From Sphingomonas endophytica (GTDB taxonomy: Bacteria; Pseudomonadota; Alphaproteobacteria; Sphingomonadales; Sphingomonadaceae), in assembly GCF_014199415.1 (NCBI RefSeq), contig NZ_JACIJN010000010.1, positions 1 to 64,000 of the forward strand: a DNA stretch of 64,000 bases. Direction: 5' to 3'. Positions 8,669 to 17,252 of this stretch are shown piece by piece (within the stretch, counting starts at the first letter, position 1; every line of letters begins with the position of its first letter). The notes under the pieces were generated by a model. The model had not been told where the DNA came from. It did not search any database and worked only from the letters and a program-made list of their open reading frames with translations. Made by a program: the position numbers and the translations under genes.

Positions 8669-10702
8669 ATGGCCAAGCAGACCAAAAGCCTTTTCACCGC
8701 CGACCTCGTCCTGCCGGCGATCTCGGCCTCGTTCCTCAAACTCAACCCCGCGCAATTGGTGCGCAATCCGGTGATGTTCGTCACCGCCGCGGTCGCGGCG
8801 CTGATGACATTGCTGCTGGTGATCGGCCACGACGGGCTCGGCACCGGGTTCAAGGTGCAGCTCGTCATCTGGCTGTGGCTGACGGTGCTGTTCGGCACCT
8901 TCGCCGAGGCGCTGGCCGAAGGGCGCGGCAAGGCGCAGGCGGCGTCGTTGCGCGCCGCCAAGGCCGAGCTGACCGCCAAGCGGCTGAAGCGCGACGGGCG
9001 CGAATATGACGAAATGGCCGCGAGCCAGTTGAAGATCGGCGACGTGGTGCTGGTCGAAACGAACGACCTGATCCCGTCCGATGGCGAGGTGATTGCAGGC
9101 GTCGCCTCGGTCAACGAGGCCGCGATCACCGGCGAGAGCGCGCCGGTGATCCGCGAGGCGGGCGGCGACCGCTCGGCGGTGACCGCCGGGACACGCGTCA
9201 TTTCCGACGAGATCCGCGTCAAGGTGACCGTCGAGCCGGGCAAGGGCTTCCTCGACCGGATGATCGCCTTGGTCGAGGGCGCCGAGCGACAGAAGACGCC
9301 GAACGAGATCGCGCTGACATTGCTGCTGGTCGGGCTGACGATCATCTTCCTGATCGCGGTGGCGACGATCCCGGGCTTTGCGCGCTATGCCGGGGGCAGC
9401 ATCCCGGTGGCGATCCTCGCCGCGCTGCTCATCACCTTGATCCCGACGACGATCGCGGCGCTGCTGTCGGCGATCGGGATTGCGGGGATGGACCGGCTGG
9501 TGCGGTTCAACGTGCTCGCCAAGTCGGGGCGCGCGGTCGAGGCGGCGGGGGACATCGACGTGCTGCTGCTCGACAAGACGGGCACGATCACGATCGGCGA
9601 CCGGCAGGCGTCGGAGTTCCGCGCGGTCGGCGGCGCGAGCACGGCCGAGCTGGCCGAGGCGGCGTTGCTCGCCAGCCTTGCCGACGAGACACCCGAGGGA
9701 CGCTCGATCGTGGTGCTGGCGCGCGAGGCGTTTCATGTCACGACTGCGCAATTGCCCGACGATGCCGAGGTGATCCCGTTCACCGCGCAGACGCGCATCT
9801 CGGGCGTGAAGACCGGCGGCGCGCTGATCCAGAAGGGCGCGGTCGATTCGATCCTGCGCGCCAGCGACGGTAGCGGCGCAACCGCGGCGGCGACCGAGCT
9901 GCGCCGGATCACCGACGAGATCGCGCGCGCGGGCGGTACGCCGCTGGCGGTGGCGCGCGACGGGCGGTTGCTGGGCGCGATCTTCCTGAAGGACGTGGTG
10001 AAGGCCGGTATCCGCGAACGCTTCGGCGAGCTGCGCACGATGGGGATCCGCACGGTGATGATCACCGGCGACAATCCGCTGACCGCCGCGGCGATCGCCG
10101 CCGAGGCCGGGGTTGACGACTTCCTCGCGCAGGCGACGCCCGAGGACAAATTGGCGCTGATCCGCAAGGAGCAACAGGGCGGCAAGCTGGTCGCGATGTG
10201 CGGCGACGGCACCAACGACGCGCCCGCGCTGGCGCAGGCCGATGTCGGCGTGGCGATGAACACCGGCACGCAGGCGGCGCGCGAGGCGGGCAATATGGTC
10301 GACCTCGACAGCGATCCGACGAAGCTGATCGAGGTGGTCGGGCTCGGCAAGCAACTGCTGATGACGCGCGGGGCGCTGACGACCTTTTCGGTCGCCAACG
10401 ACGTCGCGAAATATTTCGCGATCATCCCGGCGATGTTCGTCGCGCTGTATCCGGGGCTCGGGGTGCTGAACGTGATGGGGCTGGCGTCGCCGCAATCGGC
10501 GATCCTGAGCGCGATCATCTTCAACGCGATCATCATCCCGTTGCTGGTGCCGCTGGCGCTCAAGGGCGTGGCGTACCGGCCGATGGCGGCCGGGCCGCTG
10601 CTGGCGCGCAACCTCGCGGTCTATGGTCTGGGCGGGCTGCTCGCGCCGTTCGTAGGGATCAAGATCATCGATGTGGTCGTCGGCGGGCTCGGGCTGGCGT
10701 GA
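8669..10702 (+). CDS. kdpB: Potassium-transporting P-type ATPase subunit B
   Basis: This 677-residue P-type ATPase energises K+ uptake through KdpA. It has the phosphorylation motif DKTGT with Asp302, TGESAPV in the actuator domain, [20 protein letters not shown] and [16 protein letters not shown] in the hinge/P-domain. The frame is open far upstream through kdpA, but the true start is ATG 8669 (MAKQTKSLF), 11 bases after the kdpA stop. Length is normal for the family (about 680). It is followed by a palindromic repeat before kdpC. Confidence 0.97.
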   Translation: MAKQTKSLFTADLVLPAISASFLKLNPAQLVRNPVMFVTAAVAALMTLLLVIGHDGLGTGFKVQLVIWLWLTVLFGTFAEALAEGRGKAQAASLRAAKAELTAKRLKRDGREYDEMAASQLKIGDVVLVETNDLIPSDGEVIAGVASVNEAAITGESAPVIREAGGDRSAVTAGTRVISDEIRVKVTVEPGKGFLDRMIALVEGAERQKTPNEIALTLLLVGLTIIFLIAVATIPGFARYAGGSIPVAILAALLITLIPTTIAALLSAIGIAGMDRLVRFNVLAKSGRAVEAAGDIDVLLLDKTGTITIGDRQASEFRAVGGASTAELAEAALLASLADETPEGRSIVVLAREAFHVTTAQLPDDAEVIPFTAQTRISGVKTGGALIQKGAVDSILRASDGSGATAAATELRRITDEIARAGGTPLAVARDGRLLGAIFLKDVVKAGIRERFGELRTMGIRTVMITGDNPLTAAAIAAEAGVDDFLAQATPEDKLALIRKEQQGGKLVAMCGDGTNDAPALAQADVGVAMNTGTQAAREAGNMVDLDSDPTKLIEVVGLGKQLLMTRGALTTFSVANDVAKYFAIIPAMFVALYPGLGVLNVMGLASPQSAILSAIIFNAIIIPLLVPLALKGVAYRPMAAGPLLARNLAVYGLGGLLAPFVGIKIIDVVVGGLGLA

Positions 10703-10708
10703 TTGTGC

Positions 10709-10812
10709 AAGCCCCTCCCCCTTGGGGGAGGGGTTGGGGGTGGGGGATGTCTCACAGAGATTGGCGCCTGTGACTCCCCCACCCCAACCCCTCCCCTGAA
10801 GGGAAGGGGCTT
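10709..10812. repeat. G/C-rich palindromic repeat between kdpB and kdpC
   Basis: The left arm runs aagcccctcccccttggggg and continues through a GGGGTTGGGGGTGGGGG tract. The right arm mirrors it with CCCCCACCCCAACCCCTCCCC and ends gaaggggctt. Each arm also folds on itself at the CCCCCTTGGGGG and CCCCTGAAGGGG tips. The element spans nearly the whole kdpB-kdpC gap. It looks like a dispersed intergenic palindrome (REP/MITE-like); only this copy is seen in the window. Confidence 0.75.
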
Positions 10813-10829
10813 TAGGTAAGGAGCCTTCA

Positions 10830-11402
10830 ATGAACACCGACATCAAAACTGCCGTGCGGCCGGCGATCGTCATGACGATCCTGTTCGCGATCCTGCTCGG
10901 TCTGGTCTATCCTGTTGCGATGACGGGCATTGGCCAGATGATCTTCCCCGCGCAGGCGAATGGCAGCCTCGTCCGCGATGCGTCGGGGCGCGTGATCGGC
11001 TCGACCGTCGTCGGGCAGGCGTTCGTCGCCGGGCGCTATTTCCAGACGCGGCCCTCGGCGGCGGGCAAGGGCTATGACGGGCTGGCCTCGTCGGGGTCGA
11101 ACCTCGGGCCGACCAGCAAGGCGCTGGCCGAGCGCGTGACGCAGGACGTCGCGACGCGGCGTGGCGAGGGGGTAACGGGTGACCTGCCCGCCGATCTCGT
11201 GACCGCGAGCGGGTCGGGGCTCGATCCCGATCTGTCGCCCGCCGCCGCGCTGGCGCAGGCGCCGCGGGTCGCGCGGGTGCGCGGATTGCCGGTCGCGCGG
11301 GTCCGCGCACTTGTCGCGGCGCAGACCGAGACGTCGTTGCTAGGCGACGCGCACGTCAACGTGCTGGCGCTCAACCGCGCGCTGGACGCCGCCGCGCGCT
11401 GA
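10830..11402 (+). CDS. kdpC: Potassium-transporting ATPase subunit C
   Basis: KdpC (190 residues) has one N-terminal transmembrane helix (AIVMTILFAILLGLVYPVAM) and a soluble periplasmic domain with the family motifs GSTVVGQAF, FQTRPSA and the ASGSGLDPDLSP block. It acts as a chaperone or catalytic accessory of KdpB. A TAAGGAG ribosome-binding site lies just after the palindromic repeat, so the gene is re-equipped for translation behind the inserted element. Its TGA shares one base with the ATG of kdpD (TGATG). Confidence 0.96.
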   Translation: MNTDIKTAVRPAIVMTILFAILLGLVYPVAMTGIGQMIFPAQANGSLVRDASGRVIGSTVVGQAFVAGRYFQTRPSAAGKGYDGLASSGSNLGPTSKALAERVTQDVATRRGEGVTGDLPADLVTASGSGLDPDLSPAAALAQAPRVARVRGLPVARVRALVAAQTETSLLGDAHVNVLALNRALDAAAR

Positions 11403-14071
11403 TGCCGCCGAACGGCGACGCCCGGCCCGATCCCGACGCCCTGCTGCGCGCCGCCGCGCAGGAGGGCCGCGGGCGGCTGAAGATCTTCCTCGGCGCGGCG
11501 CCGGGCGTCGGCAAGACCTATGAGATGCTGTCCGAGGGCAAGGCGCGGCGGCGCGACGGGGTCGATGTGGTGGTCGGCGTCGTCGAGACGCACGGCCGCG
11601 CCGAGACCGAGGCGCTGACGCGCGGGCAGGAGATCGTCGCGCGGCGCGCGGTCAACCACGACGGGCATGTGCTGCACGAGATGGATCTCGACGCGGTGCT
11701 GGCGCGCGCGCCGCGGCTGGTGCTGGTCGACGAGCTGGCGCACACCAATGCGCCGGGCAGCCGGCATCCGAAACGCTATCAGGATGTCGAGGAACTGCTC
11801 GCCGCCGGGATCGACGTGTACTCGACGATCAACATCCAGCATGTCGAGAGCCTCAACGACGTCGTCGCCAGCTTCACGCGGGTGCGGGTGCGCGAGACGG
11901 TGCCGGACAGCATCCTTGAGGCGGCCGAGATCGAGGTCGTCGACATCCCGCCCGACGAGCTGATCGAGCGGCTGAAGGCGGGCAAGGTCTATCTGCCGGC
12001 GGAAGCGACGCGCGCGCTGGGGCATTTCTTCTCGCGCTCGAACCTGTCGGCGCTGCGCGAGCTGGCGCTGCGGCGCGCGGCGCAGGCGGTCGATGCGCGG
12101 ATGCTCGACGACGTGCGCGCGCTCGGGCTCGGCGGGACATGGGCGGGGAGCGAGCGGATCGTGGTCGCGATCAGCGAGCTGCCGGGCAGCGACGTGCTGG
12201 TGCGCGCGGGCAAGCGGATCGCCGACGGGTTGCGGGGGCCGTGGACCGCCTTGTTCGTCGAGACGCCGCGCGCCGCGCACTTCACCGACGCGCAGCACGC
12301 GCGGGTCGCGGCGGCGATGACGCTGGCCACGCAGCTCGGCGCGGCGGTCGCGACCGTGCCCGCGACCAATGTGGTGGAGGGGATACAGGGGTTCCTCGCC
12401 GACGCGCGCGCGACGCAATTGGTGCTCGGCAAGTCGCCGCGCTCGCGGTGGTTCGAGCTGCGGCACGGATCGGTGGTCGACCGACTGGTGCGCGACACGC
12501 CCGATGTGACCGTGCACGTCCTGCCGGTGGCGGCGGGGCGGAGCGAGCGTGGCACGCGGCGGCCGGCGCCATGGGGCGCGCCGTCGGGCTATGCGGTGAC
12601 GGGGGCGATGGTCGCGGGGGTGACGGGGGCGGGGAGCGCGCTGGTCCATGTCATCGATCTCGGCAACGTCGCCTTGCTCTATCTGCTGCCGGTGATGGCG
12701 GCGGCGAGCCTCTATGGACTGCGGACCGGGCTGTTCGCGGGGCTCGCCTCGACGCTGGCCTATAATTTCTTCTTTCTGCCGCCGGTGGGGACGCTGAGCA
12801 TCAACAATCCCGAGAATGTCATCTCGGTGGTGGTGCTGCTCGGGATCGCGTTCGCGACCAGCCAGTTGACCGCGCGGGTGCGGGCGCAGGCCGATCTCGC
12901 CGCCGCCAGCGCGCGCACCAACGCGACGCTCGCCGGGTTCCTGCGGCAGATCGCGGCGGTCAACGACACCGATCAGGCGGCGCGGATGATCTGCGACGAC
13001 GTGCGGCGGCTGCTCGACGTGCAGGTCGTGCTGCTCGGCGCGGCGGCCGGCGGTGCGCTGGAGGTGCTGGCGGCAAGCGATCCCGGCTACCGGCTCGACG
13101 CGATGGACCATGCCGCCGTGCATTGGGCGTTCGATACCGGCAGCGCGGCCGGCAAGGGATCGGGGACGCTCGCCGCCTCCGAATGGCTGTTCCAGCCACT
13201 GAAGGCGGGCGCGCGGACGCTGGGGGTGCTGGGAGTGGCGAACGAGGCGGGCACCAATCCGGTGCGCGCCGACCAGCTTCCGCTGCTCAGCAGCCTGCTC
13301 GACCAGTCGGCGCTGGTGCTGGAGCGGCTGCGTCTCCAGGCGGAGATGCGCGACCTGGAAATGGTGCGGACGCGCGACCGGTTGCGCGCGGCGCTGCTGT
13401 CGTCGGTCAGCCACGACCTGCGCACACCGCTGACCGCGGTGATCGCCGCCGCCGACCAGCTCGACCATGGCGCGACCCCGGAACTGATCGGCACGATCAA
13501 GGGCGAGTCGGCGCGGCTCAACCGCTTCGTCGCCAACCTGCTCGACATGGCGCGGGTCGAGGCGGGCGCGATCCGGCTCAACGTCGAGGCGATCGACCTG
13601 AGCGACGCGGTGACCGGCGCGGCGCATGATGCGCGGCGCGCGCTGGAAGGGCATCAGGTGCGGCTCGACGTGCCGCCCGACCTGCCGCTGGTGCGCGCCG
13701 ACCCGCAATTGCTCCACCATTGCCTGCTCAACCTGCTCGACAATGCCGGGCGCTATGGCGATCCGGGCAGCGAGATCGTGATCGAGGGGCGGCACCGGTT
13801 CGGCGAGCTGCGGCTGGCGGTGCTCGATCACGGCCCGGGCCTGCCGCCGGGGCGCGAGGCGGAGGTATTCGAGACGTTCACGCGGCTGGAAGGATCGGAC
13901 CGCGCAATCGGCGGGACCGGGCTGGGGCTGGCGATCGTCAAGGCGTTCGCGGAGGCGATGGGGATGATGGTCGAGGCGCGTAACCGGAGCGACGCCGGCG
14001 GCGCCGCGTTCGCGCTGGTCTTTCCCGCCGCGTCGATCGTGCGCGATGCCGAGATGGAGGGTCGGTCCTGA
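11402..14071 (+). CDS. kdpD: Sensor histidine kinase KdpD
   Basis: The protein (889 residues) has the full KdpD layout. The N-terminal KdpD domain carries Walker A GAAPGVGKT (residues 31-39) and the VVGVVETHGR segment. A universal-stress-like domain follows (ERIVVAISELPGSDVLVRAG). Four closely spaced transmembrane helices lie at about 397-490, then a GAF domain, then the HisKA domain with phosphoacceptor His671 in SVSHDLRTPLTAV, and the ATP-binding domain (NLLDNAGRYG, GTGLGLAIVKAF). It senses potassium limitation and ionic strength and phosphorylates KdpE. It overlaps kdpC and kdpE by a single base each. Confidence 0.96.
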   Translation: MPPNGDARPDPDALLRAAAQEGRGRLKIFLGAAPGVGKTYEMLSEGKARRRDGVDVVVGVVETHGRAETEALTRGQEIVARRAVNHDGHVLHEMDLDAVLARAPRLVLVDELAHTNAPGSRHPKRYQDVEELLAAGIDVYSTINIQHVESLNDVVASFTRVRVRETVPDSILEAAEIEVVDIPPDELIERLKAGKVYLPAEATRALGHFFSRSNLSALRELALRRAAQAVDARMLDDVRALGLGGTWAGSERIVVAISELPGSDVLVRAGKRIADGLRGPWTALFVETPRAAHFTDAQHARVAAAMTLATQLGAAVATVPATNVVEGIQGFLADARATQLVLGKSPRSRWFELRHGSVVDRLVRDTPDVTVHVLPVAAGRSERGTRRPAPWGAPSGYAVTGAMVAGVTGAGSALVHVIDLGNVALLYLLPVMAAASLYGLRTGLFAGLASTLAYNFFFLPPVGTLSINNPENVISVVVLLGIAFATSQLTARVRAQADLAAASARTNATLAGFLRQIAAVNDTDQAARMICDDVRRLLDVQVVLLGAAAGGALEVLAASDPGYRLDAMDHAAVHWAFDTGSAAGKGSGTLAASEWLFQPLKAGARTLGVLGVANEAGTNPVRADQLPLLSSLLDQSALVLERLRLQAEMRDLEMVRTRDRLRAALLSSVSHDLRTPLTAVIAAADQLDHGATPELIGTIKGESARLNRFVANLLDMARVEAGAIRLNVEAIDLSDAVTGAAHDARRALEGHQVRLDVPPDLPLVRADPQLLHHCLLNLLDNAGRYGDPGSEIVIEGRHRFGELRLAVLDHGPGLPPGREAEVFETFTRLEGSDRAIGGTGLGLAIVKAFAEAMGMMVEARNRSDAGGAAFALVFPAASIVRDAEMEGRS

Positions 14072-14757
14072 TGCCCGCGAAGATCCTTGTCGTCGATGAC
14101 GAACCCGCGATCCGGCGGCTGCTGCGCAACACGCTGACGCGCGCCGGTTACGAGGTGGTCGAGGCGGGGAACGCCAAAGACGCGTTGCAGCAGGCGGCGG
14201 CGGAGCATCCGGCGGCGATCCTGCTCGACCTCGGCCTGCCCGATCGTGACGGGCTGGGCCTGATTCCGCTGCTCCATGCCGGCGCGGAGGTGGTGATCCT
14301 CGTCGTCTCGGCGCGCGACGCGGTCGACGAGAAGGTCGCCGCGCTGGACCTCGGCGCGGACGATTTCGTCGGCAAGCCGTTCGACACGGAGGAATTGCTT
14401 GCGCGGCTGCGCGTGGCGTTGCGGCATCGCGGGCCGCCCGCCGAGGCGCAGAAAGTGGTGACGCGCGGCGATCTCGACATCGATCTCGACCGCAGGATCG
14501 TGCGGCGCGGCGGTGAGGAGGTGCATCTGACGCGCAAGGAGCATGACGTGCTGGCGATGCTGGTCCGGCAGGTCGGGCGGATCGTCACACACGACCGGCT
14601 GCTCGATGCCTGCTGGGGCGGCGGCGAGGATGCGCGGATCGAATATCTGCGGATCGTGATCCGCAACCTGCGCCAGAAGCTGGAGGCGCCCGCGCCGGTC
14701 GGCAGCGTGATCGCCAACGAACTTGGGGTCGGCTATCGGTTGCGTGGCGACGGGTGA
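14071..14757 (+). CDS. kdpE: Response regulator KdpE
   Basis: This 228-residue OmpR-family regulator has a receiver domain with acidic pair DDE (9-11), phosphoacceptor Asp53 in LLDLGLPDRDG, and conserved Lys in VGKPFDTEELLARL. The C-terminal winged helix contains VHLTRKEHDVLAMLVRQ and RIEYLRIVIRNLRQKLE. It is the partner of KdpD and should activate the upstream kdp genes under K+ limitation. Its start codon shares one base with the kdpD stop, so the sensor and regulator are in the same transcript as the transporter. Confidence 0.95.
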   Translation: MPAKILVVDDEPAIRRLLRNTLTRAGYEVVEAGNAKDALQQAAAEHPAAILLDLGLPDRDGLGLIPLLHAGAEVVILVVSARDAVDEKVAALDLGADDFVGKPFDTEELLARLRVALRHRGPPAEAQKVVTRGDLDIDLDRRIVRRGGEEVHLTRKEHDVLAMLVRQVGRIVTHDRLLDACWGGGEDARIEYLRIVIRNLRQKLEAPAPVGSVIANELGVGYRLRGDG

Positions 14758-14795
14758 CATGTGGAACGAGCGGGCGGTCGCCCGGTTGTGCAGGG

Positions 14796-15074
14796 ATGGC
14801 GCGGGACGAACCACCAGCGGCGACGATCCAGGCGTTGGGCGAGCAGATGGCCGCAGCGGCCGCGGCGCTCGACTTCGAGGAGGCGCGCCGGCTGCGCGAC
14901 GTGATCGCTTTGTTGCGCAACGGCGCGTCGGTGGAGGAGGCGGCGGCGGCAGACGGCTTCAAACGCCAGCAGCCGGGCGCGATGGGGCTGGGGACCAGTC
15001 GCCAGCAGGTCGTGCCGCCCGAGGGGTGGACGAAACCGCGCAAGCCGGACCTGATGACGCGGGGCAAGCGCTAG
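14796..15074 (+). CDS. UvrB/UvrC motif-containing small protein
   Basis: This 92-residue protein has one UVR motif (ALGEQMAAAAAALDFEEARRL, about 14-34), the short helical hairpin by which UvrB and UvrC interact. The rest is polar and ends in a basic tail TKPRKPDLMTRGKR. No catalytic domain is present, so it is not UvrB or UvrC. I chose ATG 14796 because the peptide upstream of it shows no family features and is close to the kdpE stop. Similar short proteins are common in alphaproteobacteria and have no assigned role. Confidence 0.75.
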   Translation: MARDEPPAATIQALGEQMAAAAAALDFEEARRLRDVIALLRNGASVEEAAAADGFKRQQPGAMGLGTSRQQVVPPEGWTKPRKPDLMTRGKR

Positions 15075-15121
15075 CCTGACCGTCGCCGCGGAGGCTCGCT
15101 TCAAGGAAAAGCCGGAATGGG

Positions 15122-15142
15122 ATCCCGGATCAGGTCCGGGAT
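15122..15142. repeat. Single-palindrome repeat (family B)
   Basis: ATCCCGGA and TCCGGGAT flank a 5-base loop. The core matches the CCCGGA..TCCGGG palindromes at 23984, 46411 and 51002. It overlaps the 3' end of the LysR gene and supplies that gene's TGA stop codon at 15130-15132. Confidence 0.75.
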
Positions 15143-15993
15143 GACCGGGAATAGGTCAGCGCTTCCCGGAGGCCGGTAACGAGCGCGGCATCGGGTGGCG
15201 CGTGGGCGGCGAAGACCAGCCCGACGTCGCGGCTCGGATCGAAATCCGCCAGCGGCACGCGTGCGACTCCGTCGGCGTGGAAGCTCTCCGGCATCACCGT
15301 GATCCCCAGCCGCGCGCGGACGTGCGACAGCGCGCGGTCGTCGCTGGTGGTACGCGCCGGGAAGAACGGCCGGACGCCGCGCGCGGTGAAGAAGCGGCTG
15401 GTCTCCGACAGCATCTCGCAATGGCGACGGACGATCATCGGTTCGTGCGCGATCTCCTCGGCGCTGAGGGAAGCGCGTCCGGCGAGCGGATGCGTCGAAC
15501 CGATCGCCAGCGCATAGCCCTCGGTGAGCAGATGCTGGCCCGCGCCGCGATCGTCGCCGTCGCGCAGGATCGTCAGCGCGGCGTCGATCCGCCCGCGCGC
15601 GAGCCGTGCGCGCAGGTCGCGCTCGTTGCCTTCGACCAGTTCGACGCGGTCGCCGCTGCGTGCCGCCAGCCAGCGCTCGATCGCGTGGCGCGGGATCGTG
15701 GTGAGGACACCGAGCCGCAGCAGCGGCGCGGCGGCGGCGCCGGTCACCGCGCGCTCGGCGGCGGCGAAGCCGCTCTCGATCGCGCGGGCGTGGGCGAGCA
15801 GCCCGGCGCCGGCTTCGGTGAGCGCGACGCGGCGGTTGGTGCGGTTGAAGAGCGTGCGGCCGAGCGATGCCTCCAGCCGGGCGATGCCGACCGACAGCGT
15901 GGGCTGCGCGACGTTGCACGCGGCGGCGGCGCGCGAGAAATTGCCGGTATCGACCACGGCGAGGAAATAGCGCAGGTGATAGCGGTCGATCAT
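15130..15993 (-). CDS. LysR family transcriptional regulator
   Basis: This 287-residue regulator opens with the LysR winged helix MIDRYHLRYFLAVVDTGNFS and AAACNVAQPTLSVGIARLE, followed by the periplasmic-binding-like effector domain from about residue 90. It is divergent from the isovaleryl-CoA dehydrogenase gene with a 92-base gap, the usual arrangement for a LysR protein controlling its neighbour, so it may respond to a leucine-catabolism intermediate. Its last residues (SRSSRT) and stop codon are encoded by a dispersed palindromic repeat, so the natural C-terminus may have been altered by that element. Confidence 0.9.
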   Translation of the reverse strand: MIDRYHLRYFLAVVDTGNFSRAAAACNVAQPTLSVGIARLEASLGRTLFNRTNRRVALTEAGAGLLAHARAIESGFAAAERAVTGAAAAPLLRLGVLTTIPRHAIERWLAARSGDRVELVEGNERDLRARLARGRIDAALTILRDGDDRGAGQHLLTEGYALAIGSTHPLAGRASLSAEEIAHEPMIVRRHCEMLSETSRFFTARGVRPFFPARTTSDDRALSHVRARLGITVMPESFHADGVARVPLADFDPSRDVGLVFAAHAPPDAALVTGLREALTYSRSSRT

Positions 15994-16006
15994 AGACGAT
16001 ATCTAT
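15992..16006. promoter_or_regulatory. Candidate LysR binding site
   Basis: The imperfect dyad ATAGA-N5-TCTAT contains the T-N11-A pattern preferred by LysR proteins. It overlaps the lysR start codon and lies 80 bases before the isovaleryl-CoA dehydrogenase start, which fits autorepression plus control of the divergent operon. Assigned from symmetry and position only. Confidence 0.45.
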
Positions 16007-16085
16007 ACCCAGCTTCGGTGCGTTTCAATTTTGCCGGGGTGCCGCGACGCTCTAGGATGGCGGCAACGACGCATAGGAGAGAGCG

Positions 16086-17252
16086 ATGGACCTCGATTTC
16101 GGTCTGGGCGAGATGGCGGACACGATCCGCGACACGGTGCGACGCTTCGCGGCCGACCGGATCGCGCCAATCGCGGCCGAGGTCGATGCCGAGGATCGCT
16201 TCGCGCGCGAGCTGTGGCCCGAGATGGGCGCGCTCGGGCTGCACGGGATCACCGTCGAGGAGGCCGATGGCGGGCTGGGGCTCGGTTATCTGGAACATGT
16301 GATCGCGTGCGAGGAGGTCAGCCGCGCCTCGGCGGCGATCGGGCTCAGCTATGGCGCGCATTCCAATCTGTGCGTCAACCAGATCCGGCGCTGGGGCTCG
16401 GCCGAGCAGAAGGCGAAATATCTGCCGAAGCTGATTTCGGGCGAGCATGTCGGCAGCCTCGCGATGTCGGAGGCGGGCGCGGGGTCGGACGTCGTCTCGA
16501 TGAAGCTGCGCGCGACCAGGGTCGACGGCGGGTGGCAGCTGAACGGCACCAAGTTCTGGATCACCAACGCGGCCTATGCCGATACGTTGGTCGTCTATGC
16601 CAAGACCGATGCCGAGGCGGGGTCGAAGGGGATTACCGCTTTCCTGATCGAGAAGGGCTTTGAGGGTTTTTCGATCGGGCAGAAGGTCGACAAGCTCGGG
16701 ATGCGCGGCTCGCCGACCGCCGAACTGGTGTTCGACGATTGCTTCGTCGCCGACGAACAGGTGATGGGGCCGCTGAACGCCGGGGTGAAGGTGCTGATGT
16801 CGGGGCTCGATTACGAGCGCGTCGTGCTGTCGGGCATCCAGCTCGGGATCATGCAGGCGTGTATCGATACGGTGCTGCCCTATGTCCGCGAGCGCAAGCA
16901 GTTCGGGCGCGCGATCGGTGAGTTCCAGCTTATGCAGGCGAAGGTCGCCGACATGTATGTCGCGCTCAATTCGGCGCGCGCCTATGTCTATGCGGTGGCG
17001 AAGGCGTGCGACGCGGGGCGGACGACGCGCTTCGATGCGGCGGGGTGTATCCTGCTCGCCTCGGAGAGCGCGGTGAAGGTCGCGGGCGAGGCGATTCAGG
17101 CGCTGGGCGGCGCGGGCTATACGAAGGACTGGCCGGTCGAGCGTTACTGGCGCGACGCCAAGCTGCTCGACATCGGCGCGGGGACCAACGAGGTGCGGCG
17201 GATGCTGATCGGGCGCGAGCTGATCGGGCATGACGCGCCGAGGGCGCAATGA
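16086..17252 (+). CDS. liuA: Isovaleryl-CoA dehydrogenase
   Basis: This 388-residue acyl-CoA dehydrogenase has family blocks [34 protein letters not shown] and [20 protein letters not shown]. The catalytic Glu sits in [11 protein letters not shown], the placement typical of isovaleryl-CoA dehydrogenases rather than of short-chain ACADs, where it lies near the C-terminus. It oxidises isovaleryl-CoA to 3-methylcrotonyl-CoA in leucine breakdown. AGGAGAG precedes ATG 16086. Its stop overlaps the carboxylase beta-subunit start by 4 bases, and the following genes are the next pathway step, which supports the assignment. Confidence 0.93.
   Translation: MDLDFGLGEMADTIRDTVRRFAADRIAPIAAEVDAEDRFARELWPEMGALGLHGITVEEADGGLGLGYLEHVIACEEVSRASAAIGLSYGAHSNLCVNQIRRWGSAEQKAKYLPKLISGEHVGSLAMSEAGAGSDVVSMKLRATRVDGGWQLNGTKFWITNAAYADTLVVYAKTDAEAGSKGITAFLIEKGFEGFSIGQKVDKLGMRGSPTAELVFDDCFVADEQVMGPLNAGVKVLMSGLDYERVVLSGIQLGIMQACIDTVLPYVRERKQFGRAIGEFQLMQAKVADMYVALNSARAYVYAVAKACDAGRTTRFDAAGCILLASESAVKVAGEAIQALGGAGYTKDWPVERYWRDAKLLDIGAGTNEVRRMLIGRELIGHDAPRAQ

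Noticed and set aside
8624..10873. Minus-strand open frame of about 749 codons opposite kdpB
   Set aside because: Same artefact; kdpB shows all P-type ATPase motifs and normal length.
11072..13831. Minus-strand open frame of about 919 codons opposite kdpC/kdpD
   Set aside because: kdpD is complete and motif-rich on the plus strand; the antisense translation is repetitive His/Arg/Gln sequence typical of reverse-frame artefacts.
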